Origin: Micrococcus terreus
GTDB lineage: Bacteria; Actinomycetota; Actinomycetes; Actinomycetales; Micrococcaceae
DNA: 64,000 bases
NCBI RefSeq assembly: GCF_900116905.1
Contig: NZ_FPCG01000010.1
Coordinates: forward strand, 1 to 64,000
Reading direction: 5' to 3'
In this document: positions 63,101 through 64,000 of the stretch, piece by piece
Position numbering within the stretch: the first letter of the stretch is position 1
How the letters are laid out: every line of letters starts with the position of its first letter
Program-made: the position numbers and the translations under genes
Notes under the pieces: generated by a model
Told to the model about the DNA's origin: nothing
Database searches by the model: none
The model's input: the letters and a program-made list of their open reading frames with translations, nothing else

Positions 63101-64000
63101 ACCAACCCGTACTACCGCGGCATCGTCACCTGGAAGGGAGCAGAGCATCCCGGCAACCACGAGCCCCTCGTCGACGACGGCACCTGGTTCAAGGTGCAGT
63201 CCGTCATGGCCTCACGCCGCCACGGCGAGTACAACCGCGTGCACAAGCACTTCCTCAAGTCCACCGTCGTCTGCGGCCGCTGCGGCTCCCGCCTCATCGT
63301 GCAGATGACCACCTCCCGCTCCGGCGACCTCTACCCGTACTTCGTCTGCGTCGGCAGACGCTCCAAGCGCACCGACTGCGACCTCAAGGCCGTCCTCATC
63401 CACGAGGTCGAGAAGCAAGTCGAACGCCTCTACCGGAACATCCGGCTGACCCACGACGAGCGCGTCCAGCTCGAGCAGTACCTGCGCGAGGAGATCGCCC
63501 TCGCGTCCACCGAGCAGCGCGAACGCGTCACGCAGCTCAAGGCAACCGCTGACGATCTGAAGAACCAGCAGCGCAAGCTCCTCCAGCTCCACTACCAGAA
63601 CGCCATCCCCGCCGATCTGCTCAAGGAAGAGCAAGACCGCCTCGGCGCGGAACTGGCACGGATCAAGCGAGAGCTCGAGGGCGCTACCGCCGACCACGAC
63701 ACGTTGCTCACGAACCTCTCCGACGCGCTGACCCTGGCGGAGGACTGCGACCAGCTCTACAAGTCAGCCCCAGAGCACATCAAGCGGCAGCTCAACCAGG
63801 TGTTCTACGAGGTCGTGCGCATCAACCCCGACGAGCACGGACAGCTCCACGCCCAGGGCGAACTGGCCGAGCCGTTCAACCAGCTCCTCAACCCCGCACT
63901 GCGCCTCCACGCCGCACACGCCGCCAGCCAGCGCACCATCCCCGCCAACGCGAAGAGGCCCGCCCCGAAGGGCGAGCCTCTCGCTCACGAACCCGAGAAC
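63101..64000 (+). pseudogene. Large serine recombinase, C-terminal part only
   Basis: An open frame of 300 codons with no stop runs to the window's end. It begins abruptly with TNPYYRGIVTWKG, a sequence in the middle of large serine recombinases, then has the zinc ribbon (VCGRCGSR ... FVCVGRRSKRTDC) and a long coiled coil (RVQLEQYLREEIALAS to LGAELARIKREL). The N-terminal catalytic serine domain is missing, and no plausible start stands nearby (ATG 63041 gives an unrelated leader). It is therefore a fragment, possibly disrupted by the neighbouring DNA. Confidence 0.8.

Noticed and set aside
49000-64000. Island as a prophage
   Set aside because: There are no capsid, tail, terminase or lysis genes; only recombinase-type fragments and defence genes are present.

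Overview
The window is high-G+C actinobacterial chromosome (a sampled 60-base line at 14101 is 41/60 G+C). Gene content and order suggest the Micrococcaceae (Micrococcus, Kocuria, Citricoccus or Arthrobacter-like): fba beside a TrmH methyltransferase and pyrE, a Glu-Asp-Phe tRNA cluster, pta-ackA, an mmsA-mmsB valine operon, many GTGA/ATGA stop-start overlaps and many apparently leaderless promoters. I cannot fix the genus from the sequence alone. No rRNA operon, CRISPR array or prophage structural genes were seen.

Layout. Bases 1-1405 hold an IS110-family element with a long structured 5' non-coding end, the place where this group encodes its bridge RNA. Bases 1424-48950 are mostly housekeeping backbone: fba, a secreted lipase, trmH, corA, a PqqD-like/nucleotidyltransferase pair, pyrE, nadE, a likely XRE/nucleotidyltransferase toxin-antitoxin pair, an acyl-CoA dehydrogenase divergent from a MarR regulator, an ABC-F/MFS operon behind a short leader peptide, mmsA-mmsB, xth, a GH13 glucosidase, a BCCT transporter, three tRNAs, a universal stress protein, a divergent Nramp-like/pta-ackA locus, a complete dipeptide ABC transporter (dppA-B-C-DF), gdpD, and several membrane or enzyme genes up to a secreted EEP-family protein.

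Bases about 49000-64000 are different: lower and uneven G+C (a line inside abiH at 50341 is 27/60), different codon choice, HTH and large-serine-recombinase remnants at the edges, and one long minus-strand defence operon: hsdM, hsdS, a TIGR02391 (Ymh) gene, hsdR, a membrane-anchored YobI-like P-loop NTPase, an Abi_C-domain gene and an abiH gene. From hsdM to the NTPase each junction is a 4-nt overlap, so they are almost certainly one transcript. This is probably an acquired defence island.

Regulation and small elements. A 14-mer, TCCCGACGACGGCC, occurs nine times exactly and a few times with one mismatch, in both orientations and several reading frames, only in the backbone. I count about ten genes whose ATG/GTG lies 6-7 bases after a TANNNT box with no room for a Shine-Dalgarno site, implying widespread leaderless transcription. 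A shared 20-bp box stands upstream of both the acyl-CoA dehydrogenase gene and mmsA, which ties the adjacent MarR regulator to branched-chain catabolism.
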